Of a stretch of DNA of 64,000 bases, positions 36,133-48,300 are shown piece after piece. The notes under the pieces were generated by a model. It was not told the DNA's origin. It was given only the letters and a program-made list of their open reading frames with translations, and made no database searches. Origin of the DNA: Chionis minor. Taxonomy: Eukaryota > Chordata > Aves > Charadriiformes > Chionididae. The stretch covers positions 1-64,000 of the forward strand of contig VZSF01000874.1 in NCBI GenBank assembly GCA_013398295.1, read 5' to 3'. The position numbers and the translations under genes are program-made. The stretch's first letter is position 1. Each line of letters opens with the position of its first letter.

Positions 36133-39100
36133 TATCACGAGTAATGGGGCAGCCACAGAAATAAGGGGGTCACCCAGACAAGCAGGGATTACAGAATACC
36201 AGGTGCAAGAGAGTGTACATCTAATGTAGGTTTTCATTCACATGAAAATGTGAATTGTGCATTGCTCTCTTATTTCAGGGTGACACTGTAGCTGCATCCA
36301 GACCTGTCTATACACCACTGCTTCTACAGAGTCAGAACAAGCCTTGTGATTCTGCGGTATCAGCTACATCTTCCATACTTACACTTCAGCAAAACTTTCC
36401 ATTTAACAAGCCATTTTTTATGTATTTGAAAATTTAACAGAGGCATCACACTTTATCACACTAAATTACTAAAATAAGCAATAATGTCATCATAGACTGC
36501 TAATACAGCCAGCCTGCTGCATTCCAGCTGATTGGTTACTGAGACAAAGAAAGACTGAGTATTACCAGATACTTTACTGAGATGAAGTTTTAGAGGGAGA
36601 TTTGACTTTGACAAATATCTCCTTTACATCAATAGCCTGGAATATTTTCAAAGAACCAAGGAAAAGTAAGAAATGAACAAGGAGTTACAAAGTACTGGAA
36701 TGAGTTATGTTTGCTGAGATGCAGCCACATTTCACAATTCCTGATATGTTCTGGGAATGATCTGTGAAAAAAAGCTTCTCAGCATATTTGTATGCTTTAT
36801 TCTTCTGCAAGGCCATCTTTTCATCTCCCATCTACATCTCTATCTAAATGTCTTGTATCTTTATAACACACCAAAAAGATCTGTATTAATTCAGACAATA
36901 ATTCTATTTTACCTATTTGCAGTTCATTACAATGTCATGTTTTGAGGGCATATTCATCTTTTTGCTAAGTCCATGATGCAGGCACTTTGTGTTTCTGCTA
37001 GATATATTAGCTTTGTATAAAAACTAAGAGTGGGAACAGGTTATTCTACTTGATAATTATTTTCCATTTTGTCTGTCAGAAACAGTATCACTAGAGAGGA
37101 AAAAAAAAAAAGGAGAGTCAGTAACTGTAGTCTTTTTTTTTTTTTTTTGCCTGTGTATAGATAGCATAGCATTCTGCCAGGGTTCTTTCTATAGAAAAAC
37201 ACATGGCTTTGTGAGTTTTATAAATGTATAGAGTAAAATGAACATATGCTGGTACTTAAAAAAAAATCTGTAAACCACTAATAAAATCAAAAGTTGTATG
37301 AAAATATGAAGGTTGCAAAGTTTACCCTGTTGCAGAAAGATACTTTTGACACATTGCTTTTATTAAATTTCTATAATGTTTAATTAGAAAGCTCTGGTTC
37401 ATGCTTTCCATAACAAAGCTGAAGTTACATCACTACACGTGTAATGCAATAGTAACAGGAAAAGATTCAGTAAAATAGCCTGAGGAAACTATTAACCATA
37501 TTGTTATTTGCAATAATTTTTGAGCAATATTGTCTCACAACTAAGTGTAAATTGAAGAGTAATTTAGTAGCACATATTCCAGGCTTTGCTTTGGTAGTAG
37601 TCGTGGGCTGGAGCTATCAGGGGCACTGGAGTAGATTCAGTAAAGGCAGTAAGCACCTAACACAAAACTAAATCCACTAGTATCTCCCCCTACAGGTACT
37701 TCCACCCCATACATGCTGCCATGGCATTTGGTTTAGATTTTCAGATTTCCGGAACTTCCAAACTTTCAGCATCCTACTCCCCAAATGAATATCCTAATGC
37801 TCATGTATTACAGAGATAAGCACAAAACTGACACCTGGTTTCCAGCAGTGTTTAAAATCATGATATAAAAATTGATCCTGGAAGCAGGAATCAAAATCTT
37901 TTCCTTCCATTATGAGTAGCTTCACTGTTAGGCCAAACAACCATCTCATCAAAGAACTGTTCTCTTCTGCTGTTCGTGTTGAACAACTTGGACAGAGGAG
38001 ACAGTAGATGTGGTCTTCTCATAGACCAGACTGGTGATTTGGATACATTCATGAGAAACATGAGGTTGCATCCGAGTCTGCCACTGCTTATTCTCATCAT
38101 GAGCTTATTATATGAAAGGACCAGGTATCATCCAGTACCAGAACCACAAGAGATCTGTATTTTTATGCAGGAATGTTGGGCTATGTGTCCAGAGTAAATG
38201 GAAGAGCCTGTACACCAGGTGCCCTCCTGTCAATACTGTTTCCAACATGACAGTTTTAGAAAGTTGGAAAGTGGATTGAGCCTGCTCATGTAAGTGCCTC
38301 CTTACGAGTACCTAAGTTTGACTATGAGCTCCATATGGTGGCCAGATATTTTGTATAGGATTCTGGGTTCTGCTTCAGACACCTAACCTCTAAAATGTAG
38401 TTATTGGCAACATGTATCTTCTTTGGATCTTGTCTTCTATGGATATTATATATGCGTAGAAATAGGGTTACTATACATGAATAAAGATCAAGGATTTGTT
38501 CTTGCTAGTCATATGTAGGAATCCTATTTGTGTCAAGGAGAGAGGGCAGAGATTAAAGAGCACTGCCTATACTGAAAATAAATTTACTTCTCTTGTTTCC
38601 TAGAATACTTCTTTCATGTTGTTAAAATACTTGATATTAAAAGAGTAGATTACTGTAATTTGCTCTATAAGTGGCTAAGATCTTTGTAAGAAGACATTAA
38701 GAAGTACGCAATCAAACAAAGAGAATTAAAGCTAAATACTACAAAACAGGTTGGAAAACAATGTTTTCAAGGATCAGTTTCAAATTGCTACATCCTAAAT
38801 ATTTAATCCTATAATACAGAATAGTATTCTGCCTTTTCTCACAGTTTGTGAAGACTGTGAAAGTACTGAAAGAGGATGACAGGTCTAATAAAAATCTAGT
38901 GTGACCTCCCTTGAATTTTATGCCTAATTTTCTGAGAACAGGAACTCTGAGACATTGATTTCTTGAAGACAGGATTTCCAAAGCTGTGCCTTTATGCTAC
39001 TCTTCTTTTGACTCTTTTGAAAAGTAAAGCAGAAAGAACAAAATACAGAAGTGGTGAATGCAAAGGTTGAAGTTGTGATGAAAATATATTTTGGTATATC

Positions 39101-39177
39101 TTGTCTCTGCTTCTTCCACAGGTGAAGAAATAACTGACACATCTGCTTCTAAGTCAGTGAATAGAATACAGTTATAT

Positions 39178-39179
<2 letters not shown>
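36133..39179. other. Unique AT-rich DNA, no gene seen
   Basis: ORFs at most 80 codons. Contains the A-run/T-run pair at 37100-37148. A passage near 38300-38390 (with CACCTAACCT) faintly recalls old amniote repeats but is too weak to call. Confidence 0.4.
37100..37148. repeat. Facing poly-A and poly-T runs
   Basis: Twelve A (37100-37111) and sixteen T (37133-37148) are separated by 21 bases, so the runs are complementary in inverted orientation and could pair as a hairpin. No transposon body lies between or beside them. Confidence 0.7.
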
Positions 39180-39209
<30 letters not shown>

Positions 39210-39236
39210 AGAGATGGATGGATGGATGGATGGATG

Positions 39237-39284
<48 letters not shown>
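39180..39284. repeat. Compound tetranucleotide microsatellite
   Basis: Three arrays follow each other directly: about 8 AAAT units (39180-39210), about 6 GGAT units (39214-39238) and 12 perfect GATA units (39237-39284). The motifs differ by one or two substitutions, suggesting stepwise conversion of one array into the next. Translations of it give Tyr/Leu/Ser/Ile/His-rich minus-strand ORFs (38997-39337) that are not genes. Confidence 0.97.
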
Positions 39285-40929
39285 CATAACCAGTCAGCTA
39301 CGTGGCTTTGCAACTTCTCGATGAACGTTTCAAGCAAGGACAGTGTATTTCTGGGGTGACAGAGAATGCTCTAGGGCTTGTACACTGACTTAAAAGCTGT
39401 ATTTGCATAAAAAATCAACCAAAATAAACAGTTTCCTCTATTTTCTTTTCACTTACAAGAAGAAGTTGTAATTGTAAAGTAAAATATTAGATCTTGAAAT
39501 TCACTGAAAGTCACTAGACTAAAAAAAACTACTCTAATTTTTGAAAAGGTATTTGTATATCAACTGGGAATGTCATACCTTATTCAAGACTGACAGTCAT
39601 CTTGTGAAAACTGTAAGTACCATAGATGACAGAAAGCAAACATCCATTTTCTTTATTCTTTTGTCTGTCCAATGTAAGACAGGAGAAAGCAAAAACACAG
39701 TAGAGGAATCTGACAACAGAGCTGAATCATTATGGAATAATAGAACTCAGAGTAGAAAAGATGTTGAATTATCTGATCAGCTCCTTTGCCAAGATCAGAT
39801 TGTTTTCTAGTGTGTATTCCTGCAGTTATTGCCATGCTAGTTTTAGATTTCCATCCCAGGGCCACAGGCTTCAAAGTTGTCATTCAGAAAGACTGCACAC
39901 TATATGAAAAAGAATACTTAGTAACAATAAGAAATAACACGCTAAAATCCAGAAGCCATTTGAAATCGTGCAAACTTCTGTGTTTCACTACAGAAAACAG
40001 GCAAAAAGTGGAGGATTCCCTTTCTTTGAAATTCAAAATGGCTTAGGGCTGAGATCATCTTAACTTTATCTGCACTTAGGAACTTTAAAAAGCTTATTCA
40101 AATCTCTTCAAATGCCTGAAGAATTTGAATTCTGGCCACTCTGAGATATATCTGTATGTCACATGCGTCAATACCTGGGTAGCATTTCATCAGGGCCTTT
40201 CAAAGCTTGTATCTTTGAAACATGCTGACTACAGTTGCCATTGATACTCGAATCATCCCATAGATCTTCCCTCTCAACTATAACTGAAGCAAGACAGAAG
40301 CTCTATTAGAAGCTGATTATTCCATTATACCCTCTTGTTCAATGTTGCTTTGAAAATATGGATACTGGACACCAAAAGATAGTAGAAAAGTAGTCTGAGG
40401 CAGTGTTTATGGGTCTACCCCCATAACGGGTGGAACTGCATTCCTTTTCCTAGGCAGCCTCTTCTGTTGCAATGCTAAGTGTAAAAATATGAATGCCTGA
40501 GAAACTGAAGACCCCTGGGGACCATATTAACTGATGTCCAATGACACTGACATCCCAAGGGTAAGTTAGGTGCAACTGTACTATTCTCCTTTATTAGAGG
40601 TGTAAAAGCATCTTACCTTAACAACCTCTAGATGAAGAATGGAAAAAGCCTCCATGAGATTTCTACCTTCTTTGTCTTTATCTATCACATCTCCATCCAT
40701 TTGCAACAAAGATGATGACTTTGAGCATTCATGTTGTATTGCAACAAAAATAACAACTTTTAGAGACTGCAAATACATTGCAGACTAGACCATTAGGTAC
40801 AAACAGAGAGAAATATCTGTCAAATACAACTGTTTCAGAAACTCCAAAAGATTAAAAAATACAACAGATTAAAAAATATTGGGACCTATTTTAACGCTGT
40901 AAACAACAACAAGCTGTAGAATCCTTTTG
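39285..40929. other. Unique DNA, no gene seen
   Basis: ORFs up to 89 codons without recognisable content. Just before the next CR1, AGATTAAAAAATA is repeated with a 17 bp period (40849-40879). Confidence 0.45.
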
Positions 40930-41567
40930 AGAGATCCTTTGGGTGGAGAATGGATGAAGAGCAGCCTTGAGGAGAGGGACTTGGGGATATTGGTAGATGA
41001 GAAGCTCAATGTGAGCCAGCTATACGTGATTGCAACCCAGAAAGCCAACTGTATCCTGGGCTGCATCAAAAGAAGCGTGGCCAGCAGGTCGAGGGACGGG
41101 ATTCTGCCCCTCTACTCCACTCTCATGAGACCACACCTGGAGTAGTGTGTCCAGCTCTGGAACCCCCACCATAAGAAGGACATGGGCCTGTTGGAGTGGG
41201 TCCAGAGGAGGCCACAAAGATGATCAGAGGGTTAGAGCATCTCTGCTACGAAGACAGGCTGAAAGAGTTGCAATTGTTCAGCCTAGAGAAGAAAAGGCTC
41301 CAGGCAGACTTTATAGCAGCCTTCCTGTATCTGAAGGGAGCCTACAAGAAAGCTGGAGAGGAACTTTTTACAGAGGCATGTAGTAATAGGACAAGAGGTA
41401 ATGGTTTTAAACTGGAAGAGGGTAGGTTTAGATTAGATATGAGGAAGAAATTCTTTACTGTGAGGATGGTGAGGCACTGGAACAGGTTGCCCAGGGAAGT
41501 CGTGGAGCCCCCATCCCTGGAAGTGTTCAAGACCAGGCTGGATGGGGCTTTGAGCAACCTGGTCTAG
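40927..41567 (+). pseudogene. CR1 ORF2 C-terminal remnant, one stop and one frameshift
   Basis: The first block (40927-41145) runs to a TAG at 41143-41145, where the family has a Tyr codon (LEYCVQLW). The frame then continues to about 41211. There one G appears to be missing from the codons for RRATKM, and the reading resumes in another frame (41196-41567) to the natural C-terminus SNLV. It has only two visible lesions in about 210 codons, so it is less decayed than the large copy at 6401. It lacks the catalytic palm and is inactive. Confidence 0.9.
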
Positions 41568-41662
41568 TGGAAGGTGTCCCTGCCCATGGCAATGGCTTGG
41601 AACTAGAGGGTCTTTAGGGTCTCTTCCAACCTAAACCATTCTATGATTCTACGATTCTATGA
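40930..41662 (+). mobile_element. CR1 LINE, 3' part, plus strand
   Basis: About 730 bp of CR1 from the RT C-terminal region (SSLEERDLGILVDEKLN) through the stop codon and the short 3' end to three terminal octamers (ATTCTATG, ATTCTACG, ATTCTATG). It is 5'-truncated. It is the only well-preserved plus-strand CR1 in the window. Confidence 0.93.
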
Positions 41663-41663
41663 A

Positions 41664-43452
41664 ATGCAGACATTTAAACCTTCCAGGAGTAAGGACAGTT
41701 AAACCCTTGTTACTGGACAGCTCTGTTCAATTGAAGTATTTCTGTTCAATTGAAGTATTTCCAACAATAAAATATATGACCTCTGACTATAGAATACATA
41801 TTAGTTCATTTTGAAAAGTGTAAATTGGGAATGAGAACTAAAAACTGCTGTGTTAACAAGGCAGAATGGTTTGATCAAGGTTATTCTCCTCAAGAAAAAA
41901 CGATGGCCAACAGGAAGACTGAATTCTGTAACTGTTTGCCAGTTAGATTTGTCTCTCTGTGAGTATGATGTATTATCAGGATGTGCTCCAGGAAAAGACG
42001 AATCAGAAATGTTATCACAAATGGATTAAGTAGGCAATGACACCTTTTATAAAAGAAAAGTCTGTTTCTTGGTTGATGGTGACTGGACAAATCTCCTTTA
42101 TTTTACAAAACCTGTAATTTCAAATTACCAGGTTCATTCTACATCTGTAGTTTTTATTTTATTTTTCTAAATAAAATAAACTTGAGACCTGAAAGTTGGT
42201 TCTCAGACCTGAAAATGGTATGGCTGTCTCCTACATAACCCTTTTTCTTGCTTCCTCTTTCAGACTCTTCTGGCAGATGGATGAGGAGGTGAGAAGATTG
42301 GAACAGGAGACTAGGTCCTGGACTGCTGAGGGTAGCTGGAGAGTGAGCATCCGAGGCCACAAAACAGCCTCAGACCCCTTGTACCATTCTAGGGATAGCC
42401 GCAGTCAGGCCCTGGCTACTCAGACTTGTCAGTGTTACTCTGTGTGTCCTGGTAAATCACAGAGCAATATTAGTCATCACAGAAGTATATCTCCTTTATG
42501 TTTTGAAAAGAGAAACCCTAAATTAAAGATTATTACGATGTTACTCAGGATTAAATAGTAGTGCACACACTGTGGAGATCTTCAGATCATGTAAATTAGC
42601 ACGGCTCACTAGCCTTCAGTATTGCAACAGGGACTTTATCAGATCGGTATTTGAAGTTTCTGCAGTGCTCTACATTACAGCACAAGATCAACATTTCCAC
42701 CAACTGTATTAAAGGTTACCTGAAATCGTATTTCTTTTATCAGTAAGTATTCAGGAAAATAAACTGAGTTCTGAAATAGGAGATAATTTAATTATGATGA
42801 ATTTTTTTGCAAAGAACAGAAGATAAAAGAAATACCTTTGTAACCGCATTTGCTTACATCATCTCTGAGACTAATTGACATATTAAAGATAGCTGTTGAA
42901 GCAAGCAAAGCTTGTTAGTATGAAATTGCTTCCTCAATGAAAAGGTGCCAGTCCTAACATTTTCCATGAAAGTAAAAAGTGATAAAAGATAACTATGTAT
43001 AACAACTTTAATATCTTTTATTTTGGAGCTGTAAGAGTACATGTTTCCTGGGGAAGAAAAAATAACTGTATAGAGTAAAACTGGTTACTGCCAGCCTTTG
43101 CAGAACACAACTGACAAGTGGTGATGAAGATTCATCATGTCTAGGCAATTTCATTGAAATGACTCATGAAAAAGTTATGAATTCTCCATGTAATAACTAA
43201 AAATCACTGAGATGTTTTCTTAAATTGTATAAGATGAACCTATTTTCTATATTAGACGCAAGGCTTACCAGACAGAAATGAACAGAAGAGGACTGTGTAA
43301 TAAAGAGCAATCAAAAGGCTACCAGACGAACTTCCGTCCTTGCCTAGCTCTCTATTGTCATGATTTTTTCAATAAAGATTGAAAGTATTTCCAATCTGAA
43401 AAGTTTACAGAAATATTACTATACTCCAGATTTGGCATTTCCAAGGCTAATT
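41664..43452. other. Unique DNA, no gene seen
   Basis: Includes a tandem 19 bp duplication at 41722-41759. A 120-codon ORF (42196-42558, plus) has no recognisable domain. A possible 25 bp microexon at 42264-42288 is discussed as a weak finding. Confidence 0.4.
41722..41759. repeat. 19 bp tandem duplication, two copies
   Basis: TCTGTTCAATTGAAGTATT occurs twice back to back with no difference, which suggests recent replication slippage. It lies about 60 bp past the CR1 3' end. Confidence 0.9.
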
Positions 43453-43957
43453 TCATAGAATCATAGAATCATAGAATGGTTAGAGTTGGAAGGGACCTTA
43501 AAGATCATCAAGTTCCAACCCCCCTGCCATGGGCAGGGACACCTCTCACTACAGCAGGTTGCTCAAAGCCCCATCCAGCCTGGCCTTAAACACTTCCAGG
43601 GATGGGCCCTCCACAACTTCCCTGGGCAACCTGTTCCAGGGCCTCACCACCCTCACAGTAAAGAACTTCTTCCTAATATCTAATCTAAATCTCCCCTCTT
43701 CCAATTTAAAACCATTACCCCTTGTCCTATCACTAGACTTCCTGACAAAGAGTCCCTCTCCAGCTCTCCTGTAGGCTCCCTTCCGATACTGAAAGGCTGC
43801 TCTCAGGTCTCCCCGGAGCCTTCTCTTCTCCAGGCTGAACAGCCCCACCTCTCTCAGCCTGTCCTCATAGCAGAGGTGCTCCATCCCTCTAATCATCTTA
43901 GTGGCCCTTCGCTGGACCTGTTCCAACAGTTCAATGTCCTTTCTATGTTGAGGATTG
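43453..43957 (-). mobile_element. CR1 LINE, 3' part, well preserved
   Basis: A minus-strand CR1 with three clean CATAGAAT octamers at its 3' end, then GGTTAGAGTTGGAAGGGACC and the ORF2 C-terminus. Homology ends near 43957, so it is about 500 bp long. It looks the youngest of the copies here, because the octamers are intact and the coding part is uninterrupted. Confidence 0.93.
43549..43926 (-). pseudogene. CR1 ORF2 C-terminus, open for 125 codons
   Basis: An uninterrupted minus-strand frame reading the last part of CR1 ORF2: [55 protein letters not shown] and the C-terminus DGALSNLL. The apparent Met start is internal to the family protein. All catalytic domains are missing by 5' truncation, so it cannot act alone despite being open. 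Confidence 0.88.
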
Positions 43958-45276
43958 AAGAGTATTTCTCTTCAAGGTTTGAAAAACTTTAAATAAAGAG
44001 AGAGAAAAAACCCCAACTATAATGATTTTGTTCTCTTCTGCTCCCCCAGAATGCTACCACCAAGTGCCTGAAGCATGCTATAGAAGTATCAGCCTTGCAC
44101 TGAGTCTGATGGAGCCCTGATTTATACCACCAGGATCTGCACAGCTAATTGTATCATGAGGGATTGCACTCTGCTATGTGTCAGGTTGGAGAAAGGGAGA
44201 ATCAGCTGCTCCAAACAACGGAACCCAAAGACTCATGTCTTGCCCGCCTTTTTTTGTCTTGTTCTTGCTCGTGGTCATACCCAAAGGGGACATCTGTAAC
44301 CTCTTATTGGATCAGAGCATTTGATATTCATAGTTTTAATTGTAATTAACAAACTAAAATAAAGATACATTAGCTATTTGCAAAAGCATCTAGGTGCTTG
44401 ACTTTCACTGAAAGTGAAAAGACTTAGATTCACAAAGCCCAAGACTGTATGCAACACCAGCATTCAAGTAAAGACCATCAAGCGTGTAAATACCCTGAAC
44501 CTCCCCTAAAGCTCCACAAGTTTTGTGACCTCCATTTTCCATTTATGCCAGTTGTTAATTCAACCCATTTGTATGCACACAACCTCTGTGCTACAGGGAA
44601 AGTTTTTTAAATTGACATAGTACCTACAGATTCAGATTAAAACAGCAAGTGAAATGCTAGGTACTCTGAAATCAGTGCTCTGAAAACTGAAATCTAGGTG
44701 CTCTGAAAACAGCTTGGTTTCAGTGGGGCAAGAATGTTTCTGCTGCACATTTTCACTGTAGTAACACACATTTTAAAAAGGATAATAGTGGCCTTTTGTA
44801 GCACACTTTCCCATTTACTGCAGGGATGTTCTCAAAATCATTAAGCTCTGCTTAAGTAGAACCCTACAAAAATAACCAGAAAAGCTGCATGTAACACACT
44901 ATTAAATGTTCTTCCTTCATAAAAGTATCTCTTTTGCTCAAATCACCGTCCTTACTTTTAGTGCCTAAAGATTACACAGCTGAGTCCCCTGTGCTCAAGC
45001 ATAAAATACAGGAAGTTCCAGAGGCTAAGTCATCATAGCATACAAAACCTTAAGTTTAGAATTAGCTGAATCACCATCAAGATGTGCCTGTTTCTCTCCA
45101 TTGATTCCGTAGTTACTTACATTGCCTGCTAAGGCTCAGACATCTATCTTCTAGTTACTTAAGTTAGGGTGGATAAATTCTGCCCTAAGCAAATATGTCT
45201 CCCTCAGTCTGTCCCACACGCTCTTTGTTATTGTCTTTCACTGCATTGTGCTGCTAATGGTTCAGCAGTGGTCCGG
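43958..45276. other. Unique DNA, no gene seen
   Basis: AT-rich, no ORF over 66 codons, no repeat family recognised. Confidence 0.45.
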
Positions 45277-45326
45277 ATATTATTTTGACAAAACTGACCC
45301 CATATTATTTTGACAAAACTGACCCC
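45277..45326. repeat. 25 bp tandem duplication, two copies
   Basis: A 25 bp unit beginning ATATTATTTTGACA and ending ACTGACCCC is repeated exactly (45277-45301 and 45302-45326). It is likely a recent slippage duplication. Confidence 0.92.
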
Positions 45327-48300
45327 ACACTCATCTTATATAGCCAGTTATCATTAGCTTAACGTCTATTCACTTTGAAACTACGTTACAAAGTATCTAT
45401 ATTTTATTAGAATTGGTCTCCAAAGAACTGAGGTTTTCCATACTAAATTCCCCCCCAGAAGACAAGGAGAAAATACTTAATAAGCAGAGACATTTAACTG
45501 TTGCTAAATCCCATAATCCCAGGCTCAGAAGCCTGAGAAACTTTTAGTCACTTTTATTATGTTCCTGTCACTTCTTTTGCTCTAATGTTCTGTAATACAA
45601 AACAGCACTGAGACACCCAATAGACTTGAAAATAAGTAAAAATCTATCCTTTGCATGCACAGTTGGAGATAATTTCCATCACTCCGTCAAAGTCTACAAC
45701 TACATACAAACTTATCCTGGATCTGAAATTTGGATACAAATCTGAACTTGATGCCTGGATCTATTCTGCTTAAACAGACAAGACCGGGCTCTGAATCTAA
45801 ATCCATTCAGACCTGAAATCAGACCTGGTTACTTGTTTTCACTGGTTAGTCTGGATAGAAAGAAAACAATTCAGCAACAACAGAAAATCCTGTCTGTTTT
45901 TCATAAACCATTCTTTAAGACATGTCAGCTAACAAGTTATGCATAAGGACATGCCTGGATTGCGTATTGGAAAGCAGTATGGAGGTACGGAGTTTGCTTT
46001 GAAAAAGCTACCTCAGTGCCAAAGCAGAGAGGAGGCAGCAGCAAGAAGATGAGTGTGAACTGATTTACCTTGCAGTTACTCTAAAAGGTGAATTAGCCCA
46101 TGCTGAGCTCTGTGTTGCCACAACTGGGATGCTTCTAGCATGGCAGCTTGCTCAGACATCTATGCACAACAACATGGTTGAGCATTAACAATGCTTGGGG
46201 TTCCTGATGGATGAAGCAGAAAAGAGAAACAACAAGGCAAGACTGACACCGGATTCAGGCCTTAAGCAGACAGAGGTGGGAAAGCTCAAATGAAGTGGTC
46301 ATTGATTTCACAGAAGGGAACTTGTACCTATGCAAACATTTCTAGGGGCTCAAATGAGATCTGTGCAGTGTTTTGCACTGGAATACCCAGCTCATGAATA
46401 TGCTGAAAGCTACGGCAGCTATTTAAAAAAAAAAAAAAAATTCTACGATGGAAGAGTACAATAAGATAAAAAAGGATAATTGTTAGGTTGAAATAGAATG
46501 TGTCAGGCAAAAATAGTGAAACACATTCTAAATTGGATAAGTATCTTCCAGCAGTGCCTCACTTAAATTGCAATTACAAATATGAAAAGATATTTGAACT
46601 CAGTTTAATTACTGTAACATAGAAGATTTGGCAAGGCAGGGCCTTTTTCTTGTAGATAATTAAACATGAAATGTGAGAAAGCTTAACAAAAATATAAATA
46701 CTAAGCTAGAACAATTTTTTGGGTTTTGATCTCATTTCTCTGTTTCAGAAGCATTTTTTTGTGTCGCCCCTGAAGGCAGAGGATTCAGAGTGCTCAGTGC
46801 AGGAATTTTAGCTTTGTTGTTTTAAGGATATTTTTCTCCCATGATTTGCTGTTCTTCTGTTTACATAGCAAAGATAATGCTTTTGATCATGAAAAAAAAA
46901 AAATGTGTTCTCAGTGCCTTGGGATAGATTGGAATAAGAAATATTTGCACAGAGGAAGGCTTGTTTGCCTTTTTAGAAGGTTGGGTCAGCTCCCCATGGG
47001 GCTATGCTGAGGTGCTGAACAGGTGCAAGGGAAAAGCTGGCACATTTGCACCTCTTAATCTATTCTTGTTGAGTCCCAGCTTTCTCACTGCTCCTGGTCA
47101 CCCTTCCAGACACTGTCACCTAGGCACACCACTGTGTACTGAGTAGTGGCACGGATTTGTGTTAATTTACTTTTCTTTGGTGCTTCTCTTGTCAGTGTCA
47201 AGCAAGTGGAGATTTTGCTCCTTTCCCAAGCTATAGAGTATGGCAAACGCTTCATCTTTATCCAAACAGAGGCTGAATGGTCATGCCACCTTCCAACACA
47301 ACAGCGTGTTCGCACAAACGGCACGCAGCACCATGGAAGGTTTACCGTATTCTTGCTTTTCATTTCTTAACAACATCATACAAATAGTTTCAACAGCCCA
47401 CACTCAGCTTCTTTTTCAGCTTCTTACGACTGGAACTGACATTTAGTCTTTCCGCATTTGAGAGTGATTCATTTCCTACAGCCCACCTGCAAAGGAATGA
47501 TTAGCACTGCGCACAGTACATATCTGGCCTTGCTCAGATGGATTATGAAATAGGGGATAAGGTGCAACTGGCTAGACTTGGACACTTTCTTCTTATGTGA
47601 TTATGGGAACAGAGACTTAGTAATGGGCAGTTTGTGCTCCACAGACAGACCACGGAGTAGGTTGCTTTTGAGGCTGGCATCCTATCTTTACCATCTGCCT
47701 ACCACGAAAGAGGGGTCTGCAGTCTTCTGGGACAACAGGCTCCCAGATGTAAAGCTATGGCTAATGAGGAAAAGCTCACAATACATTTTTTCCTGCACCT
47801 TCTGAAGGAGAATATAGCCAGTACACACCTTTTTATGAAGGTTGTAGAGTACATGCACATGAGAGAAAAATTTCTGATTGGCCATTTTCATGGCAGGTTT
47901 CATTGAACATTTAGTAACACTGGGAAAAAAAACCTTAGTCAAACTTCCTATACTGTTCCTTAATCAAGCACTTCAGCGTATATACCAGCAGGAGTGTAAG
48001 CGTTATCTAAAATGGACTTGACAAGCCAATGCCACTTGATGCCCCATATAGAGCCTGTGTCCCAGTAAGCAGTGCAATTTCTTACTTGTCCGCTTAGCCT
48101 TTGGGTTGTTCCCTGACACTGAATATCTTAGGCTACATCAGTGTTTCATTTTCTTAACACTTTCTGGAACTGCAGAAGGGGAATCCTACCAAATTTGGTA
48201 ATTTAGAAAGAAAGAAATTTCTAGGACATTCTTCACACATTTTTCTGCTCTGCAGGTGACCAGAGCAAACCTGAAAACCAGAAAACCATCAAAGGGCCAT

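Noticed and set aside
38997..39337. Minus-strand ORFs with YLSIYLSI-like and HPSIHPSI-like repeats
   Set aside because: They are translations of the tetranucleotide microsatellite.
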